Part shown: one piece after another, positions 23,841 to 32,613 of the stretch
Layout: each line of letters opens with the position of its first letter
Numbering within the stretch: the first letter of the stretch is position 1
Source of the DNA: Streptomyces sp. SID4985
GTDB taxonomy: Bacteria; Actinomycetota; Actinomycetes; Streptomycetales; Streptomycetaceae
Reading direction: 5' to 3'
Length of the DNA: 36,811 nucleotides
Assembly (NCBI RefSeq): GCF_009863025.1
Contig: NZ_WWIR01000223.1
Span: 1 to 36,811 of the forward strand
Notes under the pieces: generated by a model
The model's input: only the letters and a program-made list of their open reading frames with translations
Databases searched by the model: none
Told to the model about the DNA's origin: nothing
Translations under genes and position numbers: made by a program

Positions 23841-23869
23841 TTGACAGTGCGATCACGCGGCGGCAGTGT
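23841..23869 (+). promoter_or_regulatory. Candidate promoter of the GH2 gene
   Basis: A perfect TTGACA (23841-23846), 17-base spacer and CAGTGT (23864-23869). The -10 matches only in part, as is usual in Streptomyces. The predicted start of transcription (about 23876) falls within the first LacI-type operator, about 85 bases upstream of the ATG. Confidence 0.5.
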
Positions 23870-23871
23870 TC

Positions 23872-23904
23872 GGCAACGTTGTCACGCACATGGCAACGTT
23901 GTCA
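23872..23904 (+). promoter_or_regulatory. Two LacI-family operators
   Basis: GGCAACGTTGTCA occurs at 23872-23884 and again at 23892-23904, exactly 20 bases apart, about two helical turns. Each is centred on the palindrome CAACGTTG, the CG-centred form typical of LacI-family repressors. They overlap the predicted transcription start of the GH2 gene. No LacI gene is in the window. Confidence 0.75.
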
Positions 23905-23961
23905 TCCGCTCTGTTCCCCAGCCTCACCGTTCCTCGGTCTGCCCTGATCGGAGCCTTGTTG

Positions 23962-26900
23962 ATGTCGGATCAGCCCTCCGCGCCCTCCCGGCGTGCCGTC
24001 CTTTCGGCGGGATCCACCCTCCTGGCCGGGTTCGGTCTGGGCATGGGGCCGCTCGCCTCCCCAGCCGAAGCGGGAACCGGACACCCCGGCCGGGACACTC
24101 CCCCGGCCGAACTCGCCGCGTACCGGCCGGTTTCGGTGTCCTCGACCGACTACGCGCCGACCCCTGCCGAGTTCGCCGTGGACGGCCTCGCGGTGCGTGG
24201 GGTCCGGGGCAGTGGCTGGCGGGCGGCGGACGGCGACCCCCAGTGGATCAAGGTGGACCTTCAGGCGCTGTGCGAAGTCTCCTCGGTGCGGCTGGTGTTC
24301 GAGGCCACCGTGGACGACCCGCCGTTCAAGGAGTCCCCGACCGGAAGCCCGCGCGACAACACCACCGGCCGGGAGATCCTGTCCAGCTGCGCCACGGACT
24401 TCGCCGTCGAGACGTCGCGCGACGGTGCGTCCTGGACGGCGGTGTACCGCACCGCTTCCGGCAGGGGCGGCGAGCTGGACATCGCCCTGCCGGAGCCGGT
24501 CACCGCGCGCTGGGTCCGCATGACGGTGTTCAAGCGCTCCAACAGCAACCCGCTCGGCCTCAACGGCCTCCAGGTATACGGCACTTGCCGCACCCGGCGC
24601 CCGGAGGTCACCGGCTGGACCGACTGGGGCGTGCGCGAGCGGCACCCCGGGCCGCTGAAGGTGGCCGACGACGGAACCGTCCCGCTGGAGTCCGGCTGGG
24701 ACCTGACGATGGACGACTGGGCCGGTGCCGACGGTGCCGCCCTCTCCCGCGCGGGGCACGACACCAGCCGCTGGCTCCCGGCGACCGTTCCGGGCACCGT
24801 ACTGACCTCGCTGGTGGACCAGGGTCAACTTCCCGACCCGGTAGCGGGGTTCGGCAACCTCCACGTGCCCGAGGCCCTGTCCCGGCACTCCTGGTGGTAC
24901 CGGCGCGAGTTCACGCTGCCCAGGGGCCTGCGGACCGGCCAGGGACGGCATGTCTGGCTGGAGTTCGACGGCGTGAACCACGAAGCCGAGGTCTGGTTCA
25001 ACGGCACCAGCGTCGGATCCTTCACCAACCCCTTCGCGCGTGCCTCCTACGACGTCACCGAACTGCTGGCGGACGGCGGCCAGTCGCTCGCGGTGAAGAT
25101 CACCCCCATGCCGTTCCCCGGCAGTCCGGCCGACAAGGGCCCGGCCGGTCTCGCCTTCGTCGACGCGGGCGCCACCATGATGAACCGCAACTCCCCCACC
25201 TACCTGGCCTCTTCGGGCTGGGACTGGATGCCCGCCGTGCGCGACCGCGCGGCCGGCATCTGGAACCACGTCCGGCTGCGCTCCACCGGCGCCGCCGTCA
25301 TCGGCGACCCGCGCGTGGACACCCTGCTGCCCGACCTGCCCGCCACCACCACGGCCGAGCTGACCGTGGTGGTCCCGGTGCGCAACGCCGACAGCGCGGA
25401 CAGACGCGTCACCGTCACCGCGGCGTTCGGCCGGGTACGGGTCACCCGGACCGTGACGGTCCCCGGCGGCAAGAGCACCGATGTCACCTTCGCCCCGGCC
25501 GACTTCCCGCAACTGCGCCTGCGCGACCCCGCATTGTGGTGGCCCAACGGCTACGGCGAGCCGACCCTGCACGACCTCACCCTGACCGCGTCCGTGGACG
25601 GCCGGGAGAGCGACCGCCGCGTCACCCACTTCGGCATACGCCAGTTCGGCTACGAGTACGGCGCGCTGCCGATGACGTTCCGGCGGGGCGGCGACGTCTT
25701 CACCCAGACCGTCGACCTCGCCCGCCAGAAGGCGCGTTACGTCCGCGTCCTGTGCCGTACCCGCGCCACCCAATGGGGCTCCTCGATGTGGAACCTCTCG
25801 GTCCTGGACAGTTCCGCCCCCGGCGACGACCTGGCCCTCGGCCGGAAGGCGACCGCGTCCTCCGTCGACGACCCCTCGCACGGAGCGGCCAACGTCACCG
25901 ACGGCGACGGCGGCACCCGCTGGTCCTCCTCCTTCGACGACGGACAGTGGGTCCAGGTGGACCTCGGCTCGCCGGTCTCCTTCGACCGGATCGCGATCGA
26001 CTGGGAGCAGGCGTACGCGCGGACCTACACCGTCCAGGTATCCGGCGACGGCTCCGCCTGGACGGACGTGCGCGACGTCGACAACGCGGCCGCCCCGCTG
26101 CCGTTCCACACCTCCGGCGCGGCGAGCATGCAGAACGTCGAGTTCGACGCGGTCACCGCGCGCCACCTGCGGGTGCTGTGCCGGACCCGCGCCACCAGCT
26201 GGGGCTTCTCGATGTGGGAGCTGGCCGTCGTGGACAGCGCCAGACCGGGCACCAACCTGGCGCTGCGCAAGCCCGCGACCGCCTCGTCCGAGGGCGAGGG
26301 CACGGTCGCGGGGAACGTGGTCGACGGCGACGCCAACACCCGCTGGACCTCGGCCTACGAGGACGACGGCTGGATCCGGTTCGACCTCGGCGCCCCGGAG
26401 CGGTTCGACCGGGTGGCGATCACCTGGGAGCAGGCGTACGCGCGGACGTACACCATCCAGGTCTCCGACAACGGCACGGACTGGACGGACGTCAAGTCCG
26501 TCGACAACTCGATCGCGCCGCTCAGGATCAGCGTCAACGGCGTCCGGGTGTTCTGCCGGGGCGGCAACTGGGGCTGGGACGAGCTGCTGCGCCGAATGCC
26601 GGCCGAGCGCATGGACACCGCCGTACGGATGCACCGCGACATGAACTTCACGATGATCCGCAACTGGGTGGGAAGCAGCAACCGTGAGGAGTTCTTCTCC
26701 AGTTGTGACCGGCACGGCCTGCTGGTGTGGAACGACTTCCCCAACGCCTGGGCGATGGACCCGCCGGACCACGACGCCTTCAACAGCACGGCGCGGGACG
26801 TCGTGCTCCGCTACCGCATCCACCCCAGCGTCGTCGTCTGGTGCGGCGCCAACGAGGGCAACCCGCCCGCTGCGATCGACGACGGCATGCGCGACGCGGT

Positions 26901-28038
26901 CCGCTCCGGGGCGCCCGGAATCCTGTACCAGAACAACTCGGCGGACGGCATCGTCACCGGCGGCGGCCCCTACGGCTGGGTGGAACCGGAGAAGTACTTC
27001 TCCGCGACGACCTACGGCAGCAAGAACTACGGCTTCCACACCGAGATCGGCATGCCGGTGGTCCCCACAGCGGAGACCATGCGCCACCTGACCGGCGACG
27101 AGCCCGAGTGGCCCGTCGGCGGCGCCTGGTACTACCACGACTGGAGCACGCGAGGGAACCAGGCCCCGCAGAACTACCGCGCCGCCATCGAGTCACGGCT
27201 CGGCACGGCGACGGACCTGGACGACTTCTGCCGCAAGGCGCAGTTCCTCAACTACGAGAACCACCGGGCCATGTTCGAGGCGTGGAACGCCCGGCTCTGG
27301 GACGACGCGAGCGCACTGCTGCTGTGGATGTCCCACCCCGCCTGGTACAGCACGGTCTGGCAGACGTACGACTACGACTTCGACGTCAACGGCGCCTACT
27401 ACGGCTCCCGCAAGGCTTCCGAACCCGTGCACGTGCAGTCGAACCCGGTCGACGGCCGGGTCATCGCCGTCAACCACACCCCGCACACGATCCGCCGGGC
27501 CACCGTGACCGCCGGCTGGTACGACCTCGACGGCCGCCAGACGGCCGGTGAGCAGCGGGCGACCGTGGACATCGCTCCGTCCACGACGGCGAAGGCGTTC
27601 ACCGCAGACCCGAAGGGCTCCCTGCCCGGCCTGTACCTGCTGCGCCTGCGACTCGCCGACGAGTACGGGAAGACGCTCGCGGAGAACACGTACTGGCGGT
27701 ACCGGACACCGGAGGACATGCGGGCGCTGAACCAGACCCGCCGGACCAGGGTCTCGGTGGACGTCACCGGCCCGCGCGGCGGCTCCGACGGGCGACGCGC
27801 GCTGACCGCCAGGGTGACCAACCGGGGTTCGTCGGTGGCGGCGATGCTGCGCCTTTCCCTGGTGGACACGAGGTCCGGGGACCGGGTGCTGCCCGCCGAG
27901 TACGACGACAACTACCTCTGGCTGCTGCCCGGCGAGTCCCGGACGGTCACGGTGTCGTGGCCCGGCCATGCGGACAAGGCGCGGCCGGGGCTGAGGGTCG
28001 AGGGGTACAACGTGCCGGAGGTGACGGGGCGGCCGTAG
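23962..28038 (+). CDS. Secreted GH2 glycosidase (exo-beta-glucosaminidase/mannosidase-like) with discoidin domains
   Basis: 1358 residues. ATG at 23962, with GGAG at 23950-23953; the frame is open further upstream but that DNA holds the operators. A Tat-like signal (SRRAVLSAGSTLLAGFG) is present. Domains: N-terminal F5/8 type C-like (about 50-213); GH2 jelly-roll (about 220-450, WYRREFTLP, EVWFNGTSVG); Ig-like (about 450-575); inserted discoidin material (about 576-854); TIM barrel from LRISVNGVRVFCRGGNWGW; C-terminal Ig-like domains. The candidate acid/base is Glu965 in WCGANEGNPP and the nucleophile Glu1028 in GFHTEIGMP. CRGGNWGWDELL and the DFPNAW stretch resemble exo-beta-glucosaminidases and related beta-mannosidases. 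Substrate uncertain. It is divergent from GH27. Confidence 0.88.
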   Translation: MSDQPSAPSRRAVLSAGSTLLAGFGLGMGPLASPAEAGTGHPGRDTPPAELAAYRPVSVSSTDYAPTPAEFAVDGLAVRGVRGSGWRAADGDPQWIKVDLQALCEVSSVRLVFEATVDDPPFKESPTGSPRDNTTGREILSSCATDFAVETSRDGASWTAVYRTASGRGGELDIALPEPVTARWVRMTVFKRSNSNPLGLNGLQVYGTCRTRRPEVTGWTDWGVRERHPGPLKVADDGTVPLESGWDLTMDDWAGADGAALSRAGHDTSRWLPATVPGTVLTSLVDQGQLPDPVAGFGNLHVPEALSRHSWWYRREFTLPRGLRTGQGRHVWLEFDGVNHEAEVWFNGTSVGSFTNPFARASYDVTELLADGGQSLAVKITPMPFPGSPADKGPAGLAFVDAGATMMNRNSPTYLASSGWDWMPAVRDRAAGIWNHVRLRSTGAAVIGDPRVDTLLPDLPATTTAELTVVVPVRNADSADRRVTVTAAFGRVRVTRTVTVPGGKSTDVTFAPADFPQLRLRDPALWWPNGYGEPTLHDLTLTASVDGRESDRRVTHFGIRQFGYEYGALPMTFRRGGDVFTQTVDLARQKARYVRVLCRTRATQWGSSMWNLSVLDSSAPGDDLALGRKATASSVDDPSHGAANVTDGDGGTRWSSSFDDGQWVQVDLGSPVSFDRIAIDWEQAYARTYTVQVSGDGSAWTDVRDVDNAAAPLPFHTSGAASMQNVEFDAVTARHLRVLCRTRATSWGFSMWELAVVDSARPGTNLALRKPATASSEGEGTVAGNVVDGDANTRWTSAYEDDGWIRFDLGAPERFDRVAITWEQAYARTYTIQVSDNGTDWTDVKSVDNSIAPLRISVNGVRVFCRGGNWGWDELLRRMPAERMDTAVRMHRDMNFTMIRNWVGSSNREEFFSSCDRHGLLVWNDFPNAWAMDPPDHDAFNSTARDVVLRYRIHPSVVVWCGANEGNPPAAIDDGMRDAVRSGAPGILYQNNSADGIVTGGGPYGWVEPEKYFSATTYGSKNYGFHTEIGMPVVPTAETMRHLTGDEPEWPVGGAWYYHDWSTRGNQAPQNYRAAIESRLGTATDLDDFCRKAQFLNYENHRAMFEAWNARLWDDASALLLWMSHPAWYSTVWQTYDYDFDVNGAYYGSRKASEPVHVQSNPVDGRVIAVNHTPHTIRRATVTAGWYDLDGRQTAGEQRATVDIAPSTTAKAFTADPKGSLPGLYLLRLRLADEYGKTLAENTYWRYRTPEDMRALNQTRRTRVSVDVTGPRGGSDGRRALTARVTNRGSSVAAMLRLSLVDTRSGDRVLPAEYDDNYLWLLPGESRTVTVSWPGHADKARPGLRVEGYNVPEVTGRP

Positions 28039-28051
28039 CGGGGCGGCTGCG

Positions 28052-28094
28052 GCGGACGGGCTCAGGGGGCCCCGCCTGCAAGGCGCCCGTCCGC
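28052..28094 (+). terminator. Terminator after the GH2 gene
   Basis: GCGGACGGGC (28052-28061) and GCCCGTCCGC (28085-28094) form a perfect 10-bp stem, starting 14 bases past the stop codon. The 23-base loop itself contains a GGGGCCCC self-complementary core that could add a second short stem. No clear T-run follows. Confidence 0.6.
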
Positions 28095-28220
28095 TCCTGG
28101 GACAGTGACGAGCCGGACGGCTGGAACCGGCACTGCGGCGAACGTACCCGACCACCGGTCGACGCCGTCCGACCGCCTTTCCCACCTCCGCCCCTGTCTC
28201 ACACGAGGTCGACCACCATC

Positions 28221-29183
28221 ATGAGCCCCCTCTCCGCGCGACGCCGGTTCCTGACGCCCACGGCGGCAGCGGCCCTGTTGCTCGGAGCGGCCGTAGTCGG
28301 GACCGCACGGGCCGACGCGCCCTCCACCGCCCGGCCAACCCCTCGCTTCATCAGCTACAACGTCTGTGGCGCCGCTGCCAGTTGCCCTGTCAAGCCCGGG
28401 AACGACACCACGAGGAAGAACGCCTGGCGTGACCGGATCGTCCAGGCGATGGACCACTGGGACGCCGACGTGGTCATGTTCCAGGAAGTCTGCCACGGCC
28501 AGTACACCCTGCTGCGGGACCACCTCGCCGACCGCGCCGAGACCCCTTACACGGCCGTGTGGGGCACCACCCTCGACAGCGTCGGCGGCTGCTCCCAGTG
28601 GGGCGGCGACCGGCGCTTCGGCCTGGCCATGTTCGTCAAGGGGAACGCCTCGGCGGTCGCCGACCGCACCATGATCCCGCTCCACCGGGACCCGGCCGTG
28701 GCCGACGAGCAGCGGGGCCTGCTCTGCGTCGACGCGCAGGTGCGGGGCCGTACCGTCCGAGCCTGCGACACCCACCTCGACTGGCGCGGCAGGAACCCGG
28801 AGGTGCAGACGCACCAGATCTACCTGGCGCTGCAACCAGTCACCCGCACCATGCCCGTAGTCCTCGGCGGCGACTTCAACATGAGGCCCAACGCCGCACC
28901 GCTGCGCCGACTGTACGACTCCGACCGGGGCACCGGTCCGTTCCGCGAGGTCGACGACACCGACCGGGACCACTTCGCCGACCGCTGCGCCGGGCAGAGC
29001 ACCTGCCGCACGGGCGAGAACACCGTGGACGACCGGTGCGAGGACACCACCGACGCCAAGAAGATCGACTACATCTTCGTGAGCGACCGGCACTTCCGCT
29101 CCGAACACGGCGACGCGACCGGTTGCTCCACTCCCCCGCTCTCCGACCACCATCTGCTGCGGGGCGCGGCCGACTGGTCGTGA
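28221..29183 (+). CDS. Secreted endonuclease/exonuclease/phosphatase-fold protein
   Basis: 320 residues, ATG at 28221. Signal peptide with a Tat-type ARRRFLTP motif followed by AAAALLLGAAVVGTARA. The EEP (DNase I-like) fold is clear: FISYNVCG, the metal Glu in VVMFQEVCHG, ACDTHLDWRG, VVLGGDFNMRP with catalytic Asp and Asn, KKIDYIFVSD and LSDHHLLRG with the catalytic His. Cysteines occur in pairs (for example SCPVK, LLCVDA, DRCAGQSTC, DRCEDT), suggesting disulfides in an exported enzyme. It may be a nuclease, phosphodiesterase or sphingomyelinase-like phosphatase. The ribosome-binding site is weak (GAGG about 12 bases upstream). Bounded by strong hairpins at both ends. Confidence 0.88.
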   Translation: MSPLSARRRFLTPTAAAALLLGAAVVGTARADAPSTARPTPRFISYNVCGAAASCPVKPGNDTTRKNAWRDRIVQAMDHWDADVVMFQEVCHGQYTLLRDHLADRAETPYTAVWGTTLDSVGGCSQWGGDRRFGLAMFVKGNASAVADRTMIPLHRDPAVADEQRGLLCVDAQVRGRTVRACDTHLDWRGRNPEVQTHQIYLALQPVTRTMPVVLGGDFNMRPNAAPLRRLYDSDRGTGPFREVDDTDRDHFADRCAGQSTCRTGENTVDDRCEDTTDAKKIDYIFVSDRHFRSEHGDATGCSTPPLSDHHLLRGAADWS

Positions 29184-29247
29184 CCGGCGGCCCCGCCTCC
29201 GGGCGGGTGCGGTCGTCGGCGCCGCGCGCCACGTACACCAGGCCGAC

Positions 29248-29299
29248 GGATGCCGCGGTGCTCTCGATGGATGTGAACATCGAGAGCACCGCGGCATCC
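29248..29299. terminator. 22-bp perfect hairpin between convergent genes
   Basis: The arms 29248-29269 and 29278-29299 are perfectly complementary over 22 bases with an 8-base loop. It sits between the convergent EEP gene (stop at 29183) and the P450 gene (stop at 29316) and is likely a bidirectional terminator. Confidence 0.8.
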
Positions 29300-29315
29300 A
29301 TCTACGCCCGAGACC

Positions 29316-30620
29316 TCACCCCCTGTCAGCTGCCCCGGACACCCGCTCCCCCGCGCCCTCGGAGGACCCCAGCGCCACCCGCAGCTCCGTCAGACCGCGG
29401 AACGCGGGGAACGGGACGGTCAGCCATTTGGCGTCGTCGGAGGGCGCGGCCAGCGAGAGGTTCGGGAAGCGCTGGAAGAGGGACGTCAGGGCGATCTGCA
29501 TCTCCATCCGCGCCAGGGGGGCGCCGAGGCAGTAGTGGGGGCCGGTGCCGAAGCCCAGGTGGTTGCTCTGGACGCCTGGGCGGGTGATGTCGAAGGTGTC
29601 GGGGTCCTCGAACGCGGCGTCGTCGCGGTTGGCGGAGGTGACGGCGATCTGGACCAGGGAGCCCTTGGGGATCAGGGTGCCCGCGATGGTGATGTCCTCC
29701 AGCGCGTGGCGGAAGGTCGCGTTCTCGACCGAGCCCTCGTAGCGGATGACCTCCTCGACGGCGTTGGGGAGGAGGTCGGGCGAGTCGATGACCTGCTTGA
29801 GCTGGTCGGGGTGGGTGAGGAGGGTGTAGACGGCGTTGCCGATGAGGTAGGCGGTCGTCTTGTGCCCGGCGAAGAGCAGGACCCACAGGGTGGAGAGCAA
29901 CTCGCCGTCGGTCAGCGACTCCTGCTCGTCGCTCGTCTGGATGAGGACGCTCAGGAGGTCGTCCTCGGGGGCCTGCCGCTTGCGGGCGATCAGGACCTCG
30001 AAGTACTCCCGGAGCGTGGTCTCAGCCTCGTGCAGCTTGTCCTTGTCCTTCTTGCTGAAGCCGGTGCGCGCGACGACGCTGCACCACTGCTGGACCTCGG
30101 CCCGCTCCTCCTCGGGGACGCCGATCAGCTCGCAGATCACCTGGAGGGGCAGCGGGAAGGCGAAGGCCGACAGGAGGTCGACGGAGTCCTGGGCGGCGCA
30201 CCGGTCGAGCAGCGCGTCGGTGATCTCCTGGACGCGGGGGCGCAGGGCCTCGATGCGGCGGGGGACGAAGGCCTTGCTGACGATCCGGCGCAGCCGCGTG
30301 TGCTTCGGCGGGTCGGCGAACAGCATGTTGTCGTCCAGGGCGATGGAGGAGTCGCCGAAGATGGACCGGTAGGCGTCGATGGCCGCGTACATGTCCTTGC
30401 TGATCCGCGGGTCGGCCAGGGCCGCCTTCGCGTCCTCGAACCGGGTGACGAGGTACGAGTCCACGCCGTGCGGCGGGGTGAGCCGGGACACGGGCGCGTT
30501 CTCGCGCAGATGCCGGTAGAGGGGGTGCGGGTTGGAGCGGTACACGGGGCAGCCGCGGGATGCCGCGTCCACTGCCCGGGCTGTCTCGTCCGTGTTCTCC
30601 TGCTCTTGCAACTGAGTCAT
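29316..30620 (-). CDS. Cytochrome P450 (CYP107-like)
   Basis: 434 residues, ATG at 30620 with AAGGA 6-10 bases upstream. All P450 marks are present: I-helix LLFAGHKTTAYLIG (oxygen-activating A-G-x-x-T-T), K-helix E-x-x-R in EEVIRYEGSV, and the haem loop GFGTGPHYCLGAPLAR with Cys364 as the iron ligand. FADPPKHTRLRRIVSKAF is the C-helix haem-propionate contact. Soluble, of normal length for bacterial class I P450s, which need separate ferredoxin and reductase; neither is in the window. It is divergent from the FAD monooxygenase, which suggests joint use on an aromatic or polyketide-like compound. Substrate unknown. Confidence 0.95.
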   Translation of the reverse strand: MTQLQEQENTDETARAVDAASRGCPVYRSNPHPLYRHLRENAPVSRLTPPHGVDSYLVTRFEDAKAALADPRISKDMYAAIDAYRSIFGDSSIALDDNMLFADPPKHTRLRRIVSKAFVPRRIEALRPRVQEITDALLDRCAAQDSVDLLSAFAFPLPLQVICELIGVPEEERAEVQQWCSVVARTGFSKKDKDKLHEAETTLREYFEVLIARKRQAPEDDLLSVLIQTSDEQESLTDGELLSTLWVLLFAGHKTTAYLIGNAVYTLLTHPDQLKQVIDSPDLLPNAVEEVIRYEGSVENATFRHALEDITIAGTLIPKGSLVQIAVTSANRDDAAFEDPDTFDITRPGVQSNHLGFGTGPHYCLGAPLARMEMQIALTSLFQRFPNLSLAAPSDDAKWLTVPFPAFRGLTELRVALGSSEGAGERVSGAADRG

Positions 30621-30908
30621 CGACGGTCCTTCTTCTCTTCCCGCAGTGGTCTTCCCGCAGTGGCACGAGGCGGCTGAACGCCGGAACGCAGGAATGCATT
30701 GACGCCACCCGGAACGGGAAAACCCGATTCACCCTGACGCCGACCGGTCTTTACGGGCACCGTACGGACGCGGAAAACGGCGAATGCGCCGTCCGAGGGA
30801 AGGATCGATTGCCGACCCGGTGGCCGTGTGACAGGTTCGGAATCAGGGCCGCCACGAGTTCGAAATCGCTGCCCGAACCACCGCTGGGTCACTGGAGGAG
30901 GACGGGCC

Positions 30909-32567
30909 GTGGACAAGCGTGCCTCAGAAGTCGAAGAAAACGAAGAAATGCTGCCGGTACTGATCGTGGGCGGTTCGCTCGTCGGACTGTCCGCGTCGGT
31001 GTTTCTGGGCAGACTGGGTGTCAGCCACATGGTCGCCGAACGCCGGGCCGCCACGTCCGAACACCCCCGGGGCCGGGGGAACAACATGCGGACGATGGAG
31101 CTGTTCCGCACCGCCGGTCTGGAGCCGGACATCAGGGAGGCGGCGTCCGCCCTGTCCAAGAATCACGGCATCCTGCAGACGGACCGGCTGTCGGGCGGTG
31201 AGACCAGCCGGTGGCTCTCGGCGCGGCTCACCGGCGGGGCGCCCGAGAAGGGCCTGTGCTCCACCGTGCGGTGCGCGTGCAGCCAGAACGACCTGGAGCC
31301 GGTCCTGCTGGACCACGCCCGCCGACTGGGCGGGGACGTGCGCTTCGGTACGGAGCTGGTCTCCTTCACCGAGGACCGGGACGGCGTGACGTGCGAACTG
31401 CGCGACCGGGAGAGCGGTCTGACGTACACGCGGCGTACGGCCTACCTGCTGGCGGCCGACGGGCCGCGCAGCCCCGTGCGTGAGCGCCTGGGCATCGGGC
31501 AGAGCGGCGCGGGCGACCTGTTCCACAACGTGAGCGTCACCTTCCGCAGCAAGCTCCTGCGCGAGGTGGTGAACGACCAGCGCTTCCTGGTCTGCTACCT
31601 GAACGGGACCGAGGGCGACGGCGTCCTGCTGCCCGTCGACAACGAGGAGAAGTGGGTCTTCCACATCCCGTGGTTCCCCGAGCGCGGCCAGACGCTCGAG
31701 TCCTTCACCGACACGCGCATCACGGACCACATCAGGGCCGCAGCCGGCGTACGGGACCTGGACGTCGAGGTCACCGGGCGCGCGCCGTGGCACGCGGCGG
31801 ACCGGGTCGCCGACAGCTACCGGGAGGGGCGCGTCTTCCTCATCGGGGACTCGGCCCACGAGATGCCCCCGACCGGCGCGTTCGGCTCCAACACGGGCAT
31901 CCAGGACGCGCACAACCTGGCCTGGAAGATCACGGCGGTACTGCGCGGCTGGGCGGGTGAGGGCCTGCTCGACACGTACGAGAACGAGCGGCGCCCGGTC
32001 GCCCTGGCGACGATCGCGCGGGCCATCGAGCAGGCGGCGCGCGAGGAGCACCCCGGCTACGCGGCCGCGCAGGCCACGGCCCAGAGCACGGACCTGATGA
32101 CCGTGTCGCTCGGCTACCGCTACGTCTCCACGGCGGTGTCCGGCGCGGACACCGAGGCGCCGACCATCCCGGAGGACCTCCGGCTGGAGGGGGACCCCGG
32201 TACCCGGGCCCCGCACATGACCGTCGTGCAGGACGGGGAGACCAGGTCGACCGTCGATCTGTACGAGCGGTCCTTCGTCCTGCTCTCCGGCACCGCGGAG
32301 GGCCCGTGGCCGTATGCCGCCAAGGCCGCGGCGACCCGGCTCGGTGTCCCGCTGGTGTCCTACCGCGTCGGCGCGGGCCCGGAGTTCGACCTCGACACCA
32401 CGCCCGCCGACGGCGGCGGCGCGGACTGGGCCGCCGTCCACGGCGTCACGGCCCGGGGCGCGGTGCTCGTCCGCCCCGACGGCATGGTCGCCTGGCGCTC
32501 CACGGACCTGCCCACGGACCCCGAGCTCGAGCTGACGCACGTCCTCGAAGGTCTCCTCAGCCGCTGA
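30909..32567 (+). CDS. FAD-dependent aromatic monooxygenase (PheA/TfdB, PgaE-like)
   Basis: 552 residues from GTG at 30909, with GGAGGAGG about 7 bases upstream. The N-terminal FAD site LIVGGSLVGLSASVFLGRLG shows a GGSLVG variation of G-x-G-x-x-G; ADGPRS is the DG motif, and GRVFLIGDSAHEMPPTGAFG with NTGIQDAHNLAWK is the second FAD motif. The C-terminal ~150 residues resemble the thioredoxin-like domain of phenol and polyketide hydroxylases. The length is normal for that group. It likely hydroxylates an aromatic ring with NAD(P)H and oxygen. It is followed by the decarboxylase-type gene after 46 bases, consistent with one transcript. Confidence 0.92.
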   Translation: MDKRASEVEENEEMLPVLIVGGSLVGLSASVFLGRLGVSHMVAERRAATSEHPRGRGNNMRTMELFRTAGLEPDIREAASALSKNHGILQTDRLSGGETSRWLSARLTGGAPEKGLCSTVRCACSQNDLEPVLLDHARRLGGDVRFGTELVSFTEDRDGVTCELRDRESGLTYTRRTAYLLAADGPRSPVRERLGIGQSGAGDLFHNVSVTFRSKLLREVVNDQRFLVCYLNGTEGDGVLLPVDNEEKWVFHIPWFPERGQTLESFTDTRITDHIRAAAGVRDLDVEVTGRAPWHAADRVADSYREGRVFLIGDSAHEMPPTGAFGSNTGIQDAHNLAWKITAVLRGWAGEGLLDTYENERRPVALATIARAIEQAAREEHPGYAAAQATAQSTDLMTVSLGYRYVSTAVSGADTEAPTIPEDLRLEGDPGTRAPHMTVVQDGETRSTVDLYERSFVLLSGTAEGPWPYAAKAAATRLGVPLVSYRVGAGPEFDLDTTPADGGGADWAAVHGVTARGAVLVRPDGMVAWRSTDLPTDPELELTHVLEGLLSR

Positions 32568-32613
32568 CCCGCTTTCAGACGCACCCGGACCTTCCACCAC
32601 AGGGAGCCCCTCC

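Noticed and set aside
23866..23961. GTG at 23866 as the GH2 start
   Set aside because: It would place the LacI operators inside the coding region and add residues before a clear Tat-type signal; ATG at 23962 has GGAG at proper distance.
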